A stretch of DNA of 7,419 nucleotides from the NCBI GenBank assembly GCA_013815535.1, contig JACDGC010000171.1, forward strand, positions 1 to 7,419, read 5' to 3'. The DNA is from Ktedonobacterales bacterium. GTDB taxonomy: Bacteria; Chloroflexota; Ktedonobacteria; Ktedonobacterales; JACDGC01. This document shows positions 1 through 7,419 of the stretch, piece after piece. Position 1 is the first letter of the stretch; each line of letters starts with the position of its first letter. Both the position numbers and the translations under genes were made by a program. The notes below the pieces were generated by a model. It worked only from the letters and a program-made list of their open reading frames with translations, was not told the DNA's origin and made no database searches.

Positions 1-2469
<2,469 letters not shown>

Positions 2470-2470
<1 letters not shown>

Positions 2471-3015
2471 CAGATGGACACGCCTCCGTTCTGCAACGTC
2501 CCTGGATTCGTATTCTCAGCGGCAGCCCCCAAAGCGGGGACATCCGCCGTCACTTCACGCTCAGTCTGCACCTTCAGCCGTTCCGCAGGCTCCTTAGGCA
2601 AGCGCAGCCGCAAAAAGCCATTCTGGTACCGCGCTTCAGCCCCCTCGCGCCGAATGGGCGTGGGCAGGGGAATGGTGGCCTGAAAGTGCCCATAGCGGAT
2701 CTGGGCTTCATGATAGCTGGAGCCCTCTTCGGGCATGCTTTCGTCTTGGCGCGTGCCACTCACGACGACGGCATCCGCATACAGCGTAACTTCGATGTCT
2801 TCTTCAGCCATGCCAGCGATCTCTAATTTGACCACATACGCATCCGGCGTCTCGTGGATGTCCGTGGGCGGTCGCCACCCCGCCGCGCGGCGCGATAGTG
2901 GTCGTGTGGTAGACTGGCTCTGGCGCATCAGTTCTTCAACCAACGTTTGATAGTGCTGACGCAGGTCGTCACCCTCGTCGATATGAAAGAGCACGGTGCG
3001 ATAGCGCATCCGCAT
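2470..3015 (-). CDS. hsp20: Small heat-shock protein, Hsp20/alpha-crystallin family
   Basis: ATP-independent holdase chaperone that binds unfolding proteins and keeps them soluble for refolding or degradation; it acts in the cytoplasm as oligomers. The 181-residue length is usual for bacterial members. The alpha-crystallin domain spans about residues 48-141, from WRPPTDIHET through a VKLEIAGM core (63-70) to the family signature A..YQNGFLRLRLPK (about 128-141). The N-terminal arm (1-47) is charged and has no signal peptide. The C-terminal tail is about 40 residues and has no clear internal I-x-I oligomerisation motif; only the last three residues, V-S-I, resemble one. It is the first gene of an operon with lon, sharing one base with it, which suits a holdase feeding a protease. 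The start is uncertain by two codons (Met1 or Met3): no strong ribosome site is seen upstream of either. Confidence 0.95.
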
Positions 3016-3026
3016 AGCTTGTGCAT

Positions 3027-3048
3027 CTCAACTTTCTCAATGGCTCAA
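3027..3048 (-). repeat. Three TTGAG direct repeats in the hsp20 leader
   Basis: On the minus strand TTGAG occurs three times (3044-3048, 3036-3040, 3027-3031), spaced 8 and 9 bases apart, between the candidate promoter and the hsp20 start. Such spacing could present sites for a regulator below the promoter. TTGAG resembles the half-site of the HspR HAIR element, but here the copies are direct and not inverted, so that identity is not supported. Confidence 0.35.
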
Positions 3049-3062
3049 ACAAATCCTGTTCC

Positions 3063-3075
3063 TGATATTTTATCA
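3063..3075. repeat. 13-bp palindrome over the hsp20 -10 box
   Basis: TGATA-TTT-TATCA is a perfect 5-bp inverted repeat with a 3-base centre and coincides with the candidate hsp20 -10 element. It may be an operator, but AT-rich promoter DNA gives such short palindromes by chance fairly often. Confidence 0.4.
3067..3075 (-). promoter_or_regulatory. Candidate extended -10 promoter for hsp20-lon
   Basis: Reading the minus strand, TGATAAAAT gives a TG-n-TAAAAT extended -10 box (5 of 6 matches to TATAAT), about 50 bases before the hsp20 ATG. There is no good -35: the nearest is a weak TTGGCC with a 19-base spacer (3092-3097). No CIRCE operator (HrcA) and no paired HAIR site (HspR) was found nearby, so heat control, if any, is not by those recognisable sites. 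A 13-base palindrome overlaps the box (see the separate entry). Confidence 0.45.
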
Positions 3076-3191
3076 CACGGCGCCAGGGCGGGGCCAAGAC
3101 CAATCAGGCGGAGATGACCTGAGGCAGCAGTTGCACGCATGGTGCAGAGCAAAATTGGGGCGGATGCGGCTCCTCCAACAGCAGGTAAGTG

Positions 3192-3221
3192 CTGATACCG
3201 CTTGACAGGTATGTTTATAAT
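3192..3221 (+). promoter_or_regulatory. Candidate sigma-70-type promoter for the receiver-kinase-terpene synthase unit
   Basis: A perfect TATAAT -10 lies at 3216-3221. Eighteen bases upstream, CTGATA (3192-3197) matches 4 of 6 positions of the TTGACA -35. Transcription would start near 3228, leaving a leader of about 130 bases before the response-regulator ATG. A consensus TTGACA at 3202-3207 is only 8 bases from the -10 and so cannot serve as its -35; it is instead half of an inverted repeat. Confidence 0.55.
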
Positions 3222-3233
3222 GGCGTGTGTCAA
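3202..3233. repeat. Inverted repeat TTGACA-N20-TGTCAA centred on the -10 box
   Basis: TTGACA (3202-3207) and TGTCAA (3228-3233) are perfect 6-bp inverted copies. Their midpoint (about 3217.5) falls inside the TATAAT at 3216-3221. The left arm lies upstream of the expected transcript start, so the pair would work as DNA (an operator for a dimeric regulator) and not as an RNA hairpin. The regulator is unknown. Confidence 0.5.
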
Positions 3234-3329
3234 ACTGAGATTGGGCCACTCTTGCAAACAGTGCCAATCTTAGAAGCCGCATCACAGCCTCGGTTGCGTG
3301 CTGACTGTGGGTCTCTCACTGGCATGAGA

Positions 3330-3350
3330 TCGTCGAAACCGACGAAAGGA
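3330..3350 (+). promoter_or_regulatory. Hairpin and ribosome-binding site of the response regulator
   Basis: TCGTCG-AAAC-CGACGA (3330-3345) is a perfect 6-bp stem with a 4-base loop, directly followed by the Shine-Dalgarno-like AAGGA (3346-3350), 9 bases before ATG 3360. The ribosome site decides the start at 3360 over the in-frame ATGs at 3189 and 3324. The stem leaves the ribosome site single-stranded and may keep it accessible. Confidence 0.5.
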
Positions 3351-3359
3351 TCATCAAAA

Positions 3360-3833
3360 ATGACTCTGCCTGATAACACGACATATACGCTCTTGATTGT
3401 CGAGGATAACCCCGATCTGCTGGATATGATGCTACGCACGCTCCCACGTGCAGGCCCCTTCACTGCCTTTGGCGCACCAGATGGGGTGAGCGGATTGGAG
3501 CAATTCGAGGCGGTGCAACCCCACTGTGTCGTCATCGACGTCAAAATGCCACGACTCAATGGCTACCAACTGGTGCGCGCGATCCGCGGCGACCCAACAT
3601 CGGCAGCGACCCCAATCATCATCCTCACGGCGATGGCGCAGGAACAAGCCCAGTTTACGGGCTTGGCTGCTGGCGCGGATCGCTATCTTTTGAAACCCGT
3701 TTCTTCGCAGGAGCTAGCTGCCCAAATCCTGTCGGTCATCGACCTAAGTGAGGATATCCGTCAGCAACGGCTCCGCGAATTCGCTGAAGACGAGTCAAAG
3801 GTTCCGATGAGAGGCGTACCCGATGAAGAATAA
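3360..3833 (+). CDS. Single-domain (CheY/Spo0F-like) response regulator
   Basis: Cytoplasmic phosphoacceptor receiver protein of 157 residues. The receiver fold spans about residues 9-128 with the full active site: acidic pair Glu15-Asp16 in LLIVEDN, phosphoacceptor Asp60 in VVIDVKMP, Thr90 in IILTAMA, and Lys112 in LLKPVS. After the domain only a charged tail remains (about 130-157), with no helix-turn-helix, GGDEF or other output domain. It must therefore act by protein contact, as a phosphorelay intermediate, or as a sink for phosphate. Its last 11 bases overlap the downstream histidine kinase, its likely partner. An in-frame extension back to 3189 exists, but it overlaps the promoter and gives low-complexity residues before the conserved domain, so ATG 3360 with AAGGA was chosen. 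Confidence 0.95.
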   Translation: MTLPDNTTYTLLIVEDNPDLLDMMLRTLPRAGPFTAFGAPDGVSGLEQFEAVQPHCVVIDVKMPRLNGYQLVRAIRGDPTSAATPIIILTAMAQEQAQFTGLAAGADRYLLKPVSSQELAAQILSVIDLSEDIRQQRLREFAEDESKVPMRGVPDEE

Positions 3834-5274
3834 CCCTTCCCTTACTGACACCACATTGATCACCACCACAACATTCGAGCGGAATCGACGCCTGGCGGCA
3901 ACACGCTCCATTGCCCTCATATTTGGCATCTTGCTCACCCTTTTGACTGGTGTTTTCGCGGGGTTCGTCATCATCGGAAACAGTATCACCGTTGATACCT
4001 TCGCCATCTCGATAACCTTTTTGATGCTCTTCGTGTGCATAGGTTTATATGGTACTGGTTATGCCATGGCCCAACGTGGTCGGCTCCAAACAAGCGTGAT
4101 CACCACATTGGTCGGCGCGCTAATTTCCATCATTCTCATCACCATTTTTTGGAAACTGCTTCTGGGTCGGGGCATTGGCAATGTCCTCATAGCATTACTT
4201 GCTTCAAGCACGGTCGGGATCGTCTTGGCCGGCGCACTTGGAGAAACCTGGATGATTTTTGCGACAACCGTCATCATGAATGGTTTGGCAATTATCCTGA
4301 TTGGATTCGACGCGACGACGAATGGGGAATTGTTACTGTCACTTGCCGTCATCATATCGGTGCAACTGGCGCTCGCGGCCATCACGCTGGCGACCGCGCG
4401 CAACTACCGCCAAACCCTCAACGAGCTAGGGACCGCCTATGCCGAAGTGCAAGGTCTCGATGCGCTCAAGGATCAATTTATTACCAATATCAATCACGAG
4501 TTACGCACACCCATCATGACCTTACAGGGGTACATTGAACTCCTGCGCATAAGCGGCAGCGAACTCGCCGCAAACGAAGGCAAAGAGATCATCGAACGTG
4601 CCAGTCGTGCGAGCCAAAATCTTGGAACATTGATGGCGAGCATCCTTGACAATCGTCGTCTGGATCAAGGAGCAACCGACTTTACCCCGGTCCCAGTGCC
4701 CCTGTTAGAGACGCTGAATAACGCGCTCGCATTGCTCGATCCACGCGAGCGCGGCATAGGCATGCATGAGTTGCAAATCCGCATTCCCAATTCGTGGATG
4801 ATCATGGGCGACACCGAGCGCTTAAAGCAAATTTACCTCAACTTGATTTCCAATGCCATCAAATACTCCCCCGAAAATACCCCAATTCAAATCACCGCGC
4901 GTTTGCTACCAACAAGGTCAGCGCAGGGACGCTGGACGACACAAGCCAGCAAAACACCGCAAATAGAAATCTGTGTGCGCGACTACGGCCTGGGGATTCC
5001 CCCCGAACAAATCCCCTTATTGTTTCACCGCTTCGCACGCTTACCACGTGATCTCGCCTCGAACATTATTGGGAATGGCTTGGGGCTGCATCTCGTGCGT
5101 GTACTTGCCCAAGCGATGAACGGCAGCATTACTGTGGAAAGCACCGGAATCGAAGGGGAAGGCTCGTTGTTCCGCCTCGTCCTACCTGCGGCCATGCCGA
5201 TCGCCGCGCATGAGGATGAGACGACTGATCCTCGCCTCCACACCATCGTCATGGGAGTGCATGAGAAAGGCTAG
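3823..5274 (+). CDS. Integral-membrane sensor histidine kinase with six predicted transmembrane helices
   Basis: 483-residue sensor kinase that autophosphorylates on His and should pass phosphate to the receiver encoded just upstream. The N-terminal half has about six hydrophobic helices (roughly 29-52, 57-80, 90-113, 118-140, 143-163, 170-192) joined by very short loops, so there is no extracytoplasmic sensing domain and no HAMP. A short helix (193-215) leads straight to the DHp domain with phosphoacceptor His225 in HELRTP. The ATPase domain shows the N box (Asn340, Asn344 in NLISNAIKYS), G1 DYGLG (387-391), F box LFHRF (400-404) and G2 GNGLGL (417-422); all look intact. GAGAGG at 3809-3814, 8 bases before ATG, supports the start inside the receiver gene. 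The stimulus is unknown; the membrane-buried sensor suggests something in or at the membrane. Base composition is visibly lower in GC than lon. Confidence 0.96.
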   Translation: MKNNPSLTDTTLITTTTFERNRRLAATRSIALIFGILLTLLTGVFAGFVIIGNSITVDTFAISITFLMLFVCIGLYGTGYAMAQRGRLQTSVITTLVGALISIILITIFWKLLLGRGIGNVLIALLASSTVGIVLAGALGETWMIFATTVIMNGLAIILIGFDATTNGELLLSLAVIISVQLALAAITLATARNYRQTLNELGTAYAEVQGLDALKDQFITNINHELRTPIMTLQGYIELLRISGSELAANEGKEIIERASRASQNLGTLMASILDNRRLDQGATDFTPVPVPLLETLNNALALLDPRERGIGMHELQIRIPNSWMIMGDTERLKQIYLNLISNAIKYSPENTPIQITARLLPTRSAQGRWTTQASKTPQIEICVRDYGLGIPPEQIPLLFHRFARLPRDLASNIIGNGLGLHLVRVLAQAMNGSITVESTGIEGEGSLFRLVLPAAMPIAAHEDETTDPRLHTIVMGVHEKG

Positions 5275-5280
5275 CACACG

Positions 5281-6342
5281 ATGTCTCAGTTTACGGTGCC
5301 ACCAATTTGGTTGCCCTTTCCCAGTGAGGAAAGCCCGGCGGCGCACGCATTGGAGCAGCATGCGCTTGCCTGGGTGCACGACATGGGCTTCTTACATAAT
5401 GCGCGAACCCGTCAGCATTACCAAGCGGGCAAGTTTTGGTTCCTCGTCGCACATTGCTTTCCCCATGGCGCACCCGCCGCCCTGCAAGTCGTGGTTGAAT
5501 GGGATAGTTGGGCGTTTATGCTGGATGATGAAAGTGACATAGGTCGGCTTCGTCGGCGGCCCGCTGTGTTGCGCCGCGTGCTTGATCAGTTGCTGTTGGT
5601 CTTCGAAAACAAGCTACGCCACACCACCCCGCTCTTCGTCGGGTTACAGGCCGTGTGGAATCATATGCAGCCGTGGGCGACGCCTTCCTGGCGTGGTCGG
5701 TTTCGTGAATCAGTCGCCCGCACCTTCGCTGCCCTGGTCTGGGAAGCGGAAAATCGTGCGCGTGGCCGAACCCCAGATCAATCCACCTACATCAAATGGC
5801 GGCGCGCGTCAAGTGGTTTGGCGACCCACCTGGACCTCGCCGACTTCACCGAAGGAATCGCGCTCTCCGAAGCGGTGCGGACGCATCCGCTTATCGCACA
5901 ACTGTCCGATTGCGCCAATGATGTGATCAGTTGGACAAACGACCTATTTTCTCTGGAGCGCGAACTTGCACATCGCGAGGTGCATAATCTGGTGGTCGTC
6001 GTCGCGGCAGAGCACCATCTATCTCTCGCTGACGCATTCCAGCGAGTGCATGCCATGAACGCGCAGCGGATCGACGACTTCCTCACCCTGGAAAAACAGC
6101 TCCCCAACTTTCCAGATGGTTCAGGGGTCGAGCGCTATATCAACGTGTTACATTCCTGGATGCGCGGCAATCTCGATTGGTCCATAGCAACTGGGCGGTA
6201 TACCCCCGTGGAAACAGACCAACCCAGCCAGCAACCGTCCTTCCTCGACCCGCTGGGTCAGCCGAAGCGCGCCGGACTATTCAGCCGTTGGCGCCGCCGC
6301 GACGCGGCACGCCTCATCCCTGCCGAAGTGCTGGCACGCTGA
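5281..6342 (+). CDS. Bacterial class I terpene synthase (terpene cyclase)
   Basis: 353-residue soluble Mg-dependent cyclase expected to ionise an isoprenyl diphosphate, most often farnesyl or geranyl diphosphate, and cyclise the carbocation. Motifs: Asp-rich DDESD at 82-86 (fits DDxxD); pyrophosphate-sensor Arg174 exactly 46 residues before the NSE triad, the spacing known for this family; NSE triad NDLFSLERE at 220-228 (Asn220, Ser224, Glu228; Arg227 replaces the common Lys); and the RY pair Arg306-Tyr307 in the family-typical GNLDWS..TGRY. After RY there is a 46-residue tail with a basic stretch (SRWRRRDAAR, 335-344) that is not part of the usual core. The residues after the sensor Arg (RRASSG) differ from the D-G or T-G often seen at the effector position. 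ATG 5281 is preceded by GAAAGG and lies 6 bases after the kinase stop, so it is probably co-transcribed. No prenyltransferase or P450 is in the window. The product is not predictable; it could be a sesqui-, mono- or diterpene. Confidence 0.95.
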   Translation: MSQFTVPPIWLPFPSEESPAAHALEQHALAWVHDMGFLHNARTRQHYQAGKFWFLVAHCFPHGAPAALQVVVEWDSWAFMLDDESDIGRLRRRPAVLRRVLDQLLLVFENKLRHTTPLFVGLQAVWNHMQPWATPSWRGRFRESVARTFAALVWEAENRARGRTPDQSTYIKWRRASSGLATHLDLADFTEGIALSEAVRTHPLIAQLSDCANDVISWTNDLFSLERELAHREVHNLVVVVAAEHHLSLADAFQRVHAMNAQRIDDFLTLEKQLPNFPDGSGVERYINVLHSWMRGNLDWSIATGRYTPVETDQPSQQPSFLDPLGQPKRAGLFSRWRRRDAARLIPAEVLAR

Positions 6343-6385
6343 ACGCTGTGGCCCCGACCTTCTTGCAAAAGAGATGAGGCTCAGT

Positions 6386-6423
6386 GTCTTGATAAAAGAC
6401 CCGCCTGGGTTCTGGTGGTCTTT
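6386..6423 (+). terminator. Candidate terminator after the terpene synthase, with a competing hairpin
   Basis: AAAGACC (6395-6401) and GGTCTTT (6417-6423) form a perfect 7-bp stem with a 15-base loop that contains an inner ACCC/GGGT pairing; the stem is flanked by A-rich bases and ends in TTT. The U-run is short, so termination strength is uncertain. Just upstream, GTCTT (6386-6390) can pair with the same AAGAC (6396-6400), so the two hairpins exclude each other. Confidence 0.4.
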
Positions 6424-6542
6424 GTTGCCGCACGATGCAGGTGCCGCGCCACAGCCGCACAGTGGCAGATGATCGCCCCTCGCCATGCATCCTATGCCTC
6501 CCGCTTGTGAAGCAGCACACACTCTGCCTGGCATTTGTTCCC

Positions 6543-6572
6543 TAGTGTGCTGTATTCGTGATAGCATATAAT
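6543..6572 (+). promoter_or_regulatory. Candidate promoter of the VWA gene
   Basis: A perfect TATAAT -10 lies at 6567-6572. The -35 position (TAGTGT, 6543-6548, spacer 18) is poor, so an activator or alternative recognition may be needed. Transcription would begin near 6579, giving a leader of about 160 bases. Confidence 0.45.
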
Positions 6573-6589
6573 AACGGCGACTACACGAA
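6555..6589. repeat. Inverted repeat TTCGTG-N23-CACGAA framing the VWA -10 box
   Basis: TTCGTG (6555-6560) and CACGAA (6584-6589) are perfect inverted copies, and the match continues inward as TAG/CTA after a one-base bulge. The midpoint (6572) sits at the edge of TATAAT. The left arm is upstream of the expected transcript start, so this would act as a DNA operator. The half-site differs from that at 3202-3233, so a different regulator would be expected. Confidence 0.45.
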
Positions 6590-6591
6590 GC

Positions 6592-6734
6592 CGAGAGCTA
6601 GGCAATGGCATGCTCGTTTTACCCGCAACACCCCGCATCCGTACGGACGAATGGTTGGGGTGGCGGGCATCGTCGCATCCCGCGCCGCAGGCAGATTGCT
6701 GAGCTAGATGGCCTCTCTCGTTATCCTCAGGAGA
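6592..6734 (+). promoter_or_regulatory. Candidate structured 5' leader RNA of the VWA gene
   Basis: Outer helix: AGCTAGGCAAT (6596-6606) pairs with ATTGCTGAGCT (6695-6705), 10 of 11 positions including one G-U. Inside it, CCCGC-AA-CACCCC (6622-6634) pairs with GGGGTGGCGGG (6657-6667), giving 11 pairs with a two-base bulge. That hairpin's loop contains the palindrome TCCGTACGGA (6638-6647). GCGGG (6663-6667) can alternatively pair with CCCGC at 6679-6683. Near the end, the pyrimidine tract 6713-6720 can pair either with CGAGAG (6592-6597) or with the ribosome site GGAGA (6730-6734). The architecture resembles a riboswitch or other cis-acting RNA, but I recognise no known class and folding energies were not computed. 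Confidence 0.45.
6729..6733 (+). promoter_or_regulatory. Ribosome-binding site of the VWA gene
   Basis: AGGAG lies 6 bases before ATG 6740, a strong Shine-Dalgarno match that fixes the start. It may be masked by TCTCT at 6714-6718. Confidence 0.8.
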
Positions 6735-6739
6735 CGACC

Positions 6740-7419
6740 ATGACGCGAATCCTCCACCGCACGGGTGCCGTGCTCATCGTGCTCGCCTGCACATTGGGGG
6801 CGCTCGCCTTCTTGCCCCTGGCTCCCGCATACGCGGCGACGCCACGCGCGGCGAACGGGCACGTCACCATCATCGTGCTCGATATGTCTGGCTCGATGAA
6901 CGGCAACGACCCCAATGGCAACCGTTGCTCGGCGGCGAACGCCTACATCGACCTCAGTGGGCCGGGCAACTTCATCGGCATAGTGGGGCTAGATGACAAC
7001 ACGGGCAAAACGGCTGGCCCACACAATTATACCCAGGCACAGGTGTGGGCACAGCCGACCGAGATGGCCACCGTCGCCAGCCGCAAAGCGCTGCAAGGCA
7101 CCATCGCCGCCAAGTCGAATAATTGCAAGCCCGACGGCAACACCCCCACCTATGACGCCCTCAACAAAGCGCTGGGGCTGCTGCAATCCTCCGCGACGGG
7201 CGGCGTGACGGGTTCGGTCATCTTGCTCACGGATGGCGTGCCCGCGCCAGACACCAGCAGCCAGGTCGCCAACATCCGCAAAGATCTCGTGCCACAGTTC
7301 AAGGCGAAGGGCTGGCCCATAGACACCATCGCGCTTGGCCCGGCTGGTGCCCAAGATGGCGTCGATTTCCACGCCTTCCTGGGCGACATCGCCAGCGCCA
7401 CAGCGGGTAAGTTCTATGA
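6740..7419 (+). CDS. Secreted von Willebrand factor A (VWA) domain protein, 3' end cut by window edge
   Basis: 226 codons are visible, and the frame is still open at the right edge (the final tga is out of frame). A Sec signal peptide covers residues 1-32: MTRILHR, a hydrophobic core 10-28, and a cleavage site after APAYA. The mature protein begins almost at once with the VWA fold: MIDAS motif DMSGS (48-52), the MIDAS Thr in NTPTYDAL (about Thr135), and the Asp of LLTDG (Asp165). All metal-site residues are intact, so it should bind Mg or Ca and a protein ligand outside the membrane. Cys63 and Cys129 are the only cysteines of the visible mature part and could form a disulphide. An Asn/Asp/Gly-rich segment (54-61) follows the MIDAS motif. 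What follows the domain (further ligand domains, a membrane anchor) is outside the window, so the biological role is unknown. It stands apart from the terpene cluster with its own promoter and leader. Confidence 0.93.
   Translation, partial: MTRILHRTGAVLIVLACTLGALAFLPLAPAYAATPRAANGHVTIIVLDMSGSMNGNDPNGNRCSAANAYIDLSGPGNFIGIVGLDDNTGKTAGPHNYTQAQVWAQPTEMATVASRKALQGTIAAKSNNCKPDGNTPTYDALNKALGLLQSSATGGVTGSVILLTDGVPAPDTSSQVANIRKDLVPQFKAKGWPIDTIALGPAGAQDGVDFHAFLGDIASATAGKFY

Larger units (their letters stand above)
3016..3359. other. Divergent intergenic region
   Basis: This 344-base stretch between the hsp20-lon unit and the plus-strand response regulator contains no convincing gene. It holds a minus-strand extended -10 (3067-3075), a plus-strand promoter (3192-3221) framed by an inverted repeat, a short hairpin TGCAC-N5-GTGCA (3132-3146), and a 6-bp hairpin next to the response-regulator ribosome site (3330-3345). 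Confidence 0.75.
6343..6739. other. Gene-free region between the terpene synthase and VWA genes
   Basis: No convincing gene lies in these 397 bases. The region holds the candidate terminator (6386-6423), roughly 120 bases with no structure I can support (about 6424-6542), a TATAAT promoter with an inverted repeat (6555-6589), and a structured leader (6592-6734). A minus-strand open frame at 6277-6567 has neither family resemblance nor a ribosome site and runs antisense into the terpene synthase. Confidence 0.7.

Noticed and set aside
3132..3146. TGCAC-N5-GTGCA hairpin in the intergenic region
   Set aside because: Only 5 bp, not aligned with any promoter or start, and expected by chance at this length.
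3202..3221. TTGACA and TATAAT read as one classical promoter
   Set aside because: The spacer is only 8 bases instead of about 17, so they cannot be the two boxes of a single promoter.
3189..3359. N-terminal extension of the response regulator from ATG 3189 or 3324
   Set aside because: The 3189 start precedes the expected transcription start (near 3228), and the extra residues match nothing in a receiver. ATG 3360 has AAGGA at proper spacing.
6277..6567. Minus-strand open frame of 96 codons after the terpene synthase
   Set aside because: It runs antisense into the terpene synthase C-terminus, has no ribosome site, and its translation shows no domain.
6592..6734. Known riboswitch (cyclic-di-GMP class I considered because of GGCAA pairing with TTGC)
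   Set aside because: The inner conserved elements of that class, such as GACGCAAAGCC, are absent, so no named class is assigned.
6989..7401. Minus-strand open frames opposite the VWA gene
   Set aside because: Shadows of the VWA coding frame, which has a signal peptide and an intact MIDAS motif.
7417..7419. TGA at the right edge as the stop codon of the VWA gene
   Set aside because: It is out of frame with ATG 6740 (680 bases to the edge is not a multiple of three), so the gene continues.

Overview
The window (about 7.4 kb, moderate to high GC) is bacterial chromosomal DNA with two divergent transcription units and a third gene that runs off the right edge. The gene content, a very acidic Lon, a stand-alone receiver with a six-helix membrane kinase, and a type I bacterial terpene synthase, would fit a soil-type Chloroflexota (Ktedonobacteria-like) or similar filamentous bacterium. 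This placement rests on general gene content and is only weakly supported; no rRNA or phylogenetic marker is present except Lon.

Left part (1-3015, minus strand): an hsp20-lon proteostasis operon. A small heat-shock protein (181 aa) is followed by an ATP-dependent Lon protease whose start codon shares one base with the hsp20 stop codon. Lon runs off the left edge with roughly its last 60 residues missing, but both catalytic residues are inside the window. Its N-terminus carries an unusual ~80-residue acidic extension with eight consecutive aspartates.

Middle (3016-6342): a 344-base divergent intergenic region with a candidate promoter in each direction, then a compact plus-strand cluster: a single-domain response regulator, an integral-membrane histidine kinase overlapping it by 11 bases, and a class I terpene synthase starting 6 bases after the kinase stop. 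The spacing argues for one mRNA, so a two-component pair appears to be co-expressed with a terpenoid-forming enzyme. The terpene synthase has every hallmark motif of an active cyclase (DDxxD, pyrophosphate-sensor Arg, NSE triad, C-terminal RY). Its product cannot be told from sequence.

Right part (6343-7419): a 397-base gene-free stretch with a candidate terminator hairpin, a TATAAT promoter framed by an inverted repeat, and a roughly 160-base leader in which a long-range helix appears to enclose a strong GC-rich hairpin. This leader precedes a secreted von Willebrand factor A protein with an intact MIDAS metal site, cut by the right edge.

The most interesting items are the signalling-terpene cluster, the structured leader before the VWA gene, and the fact that all three candidate promoters lie inside or under inverted repeats.
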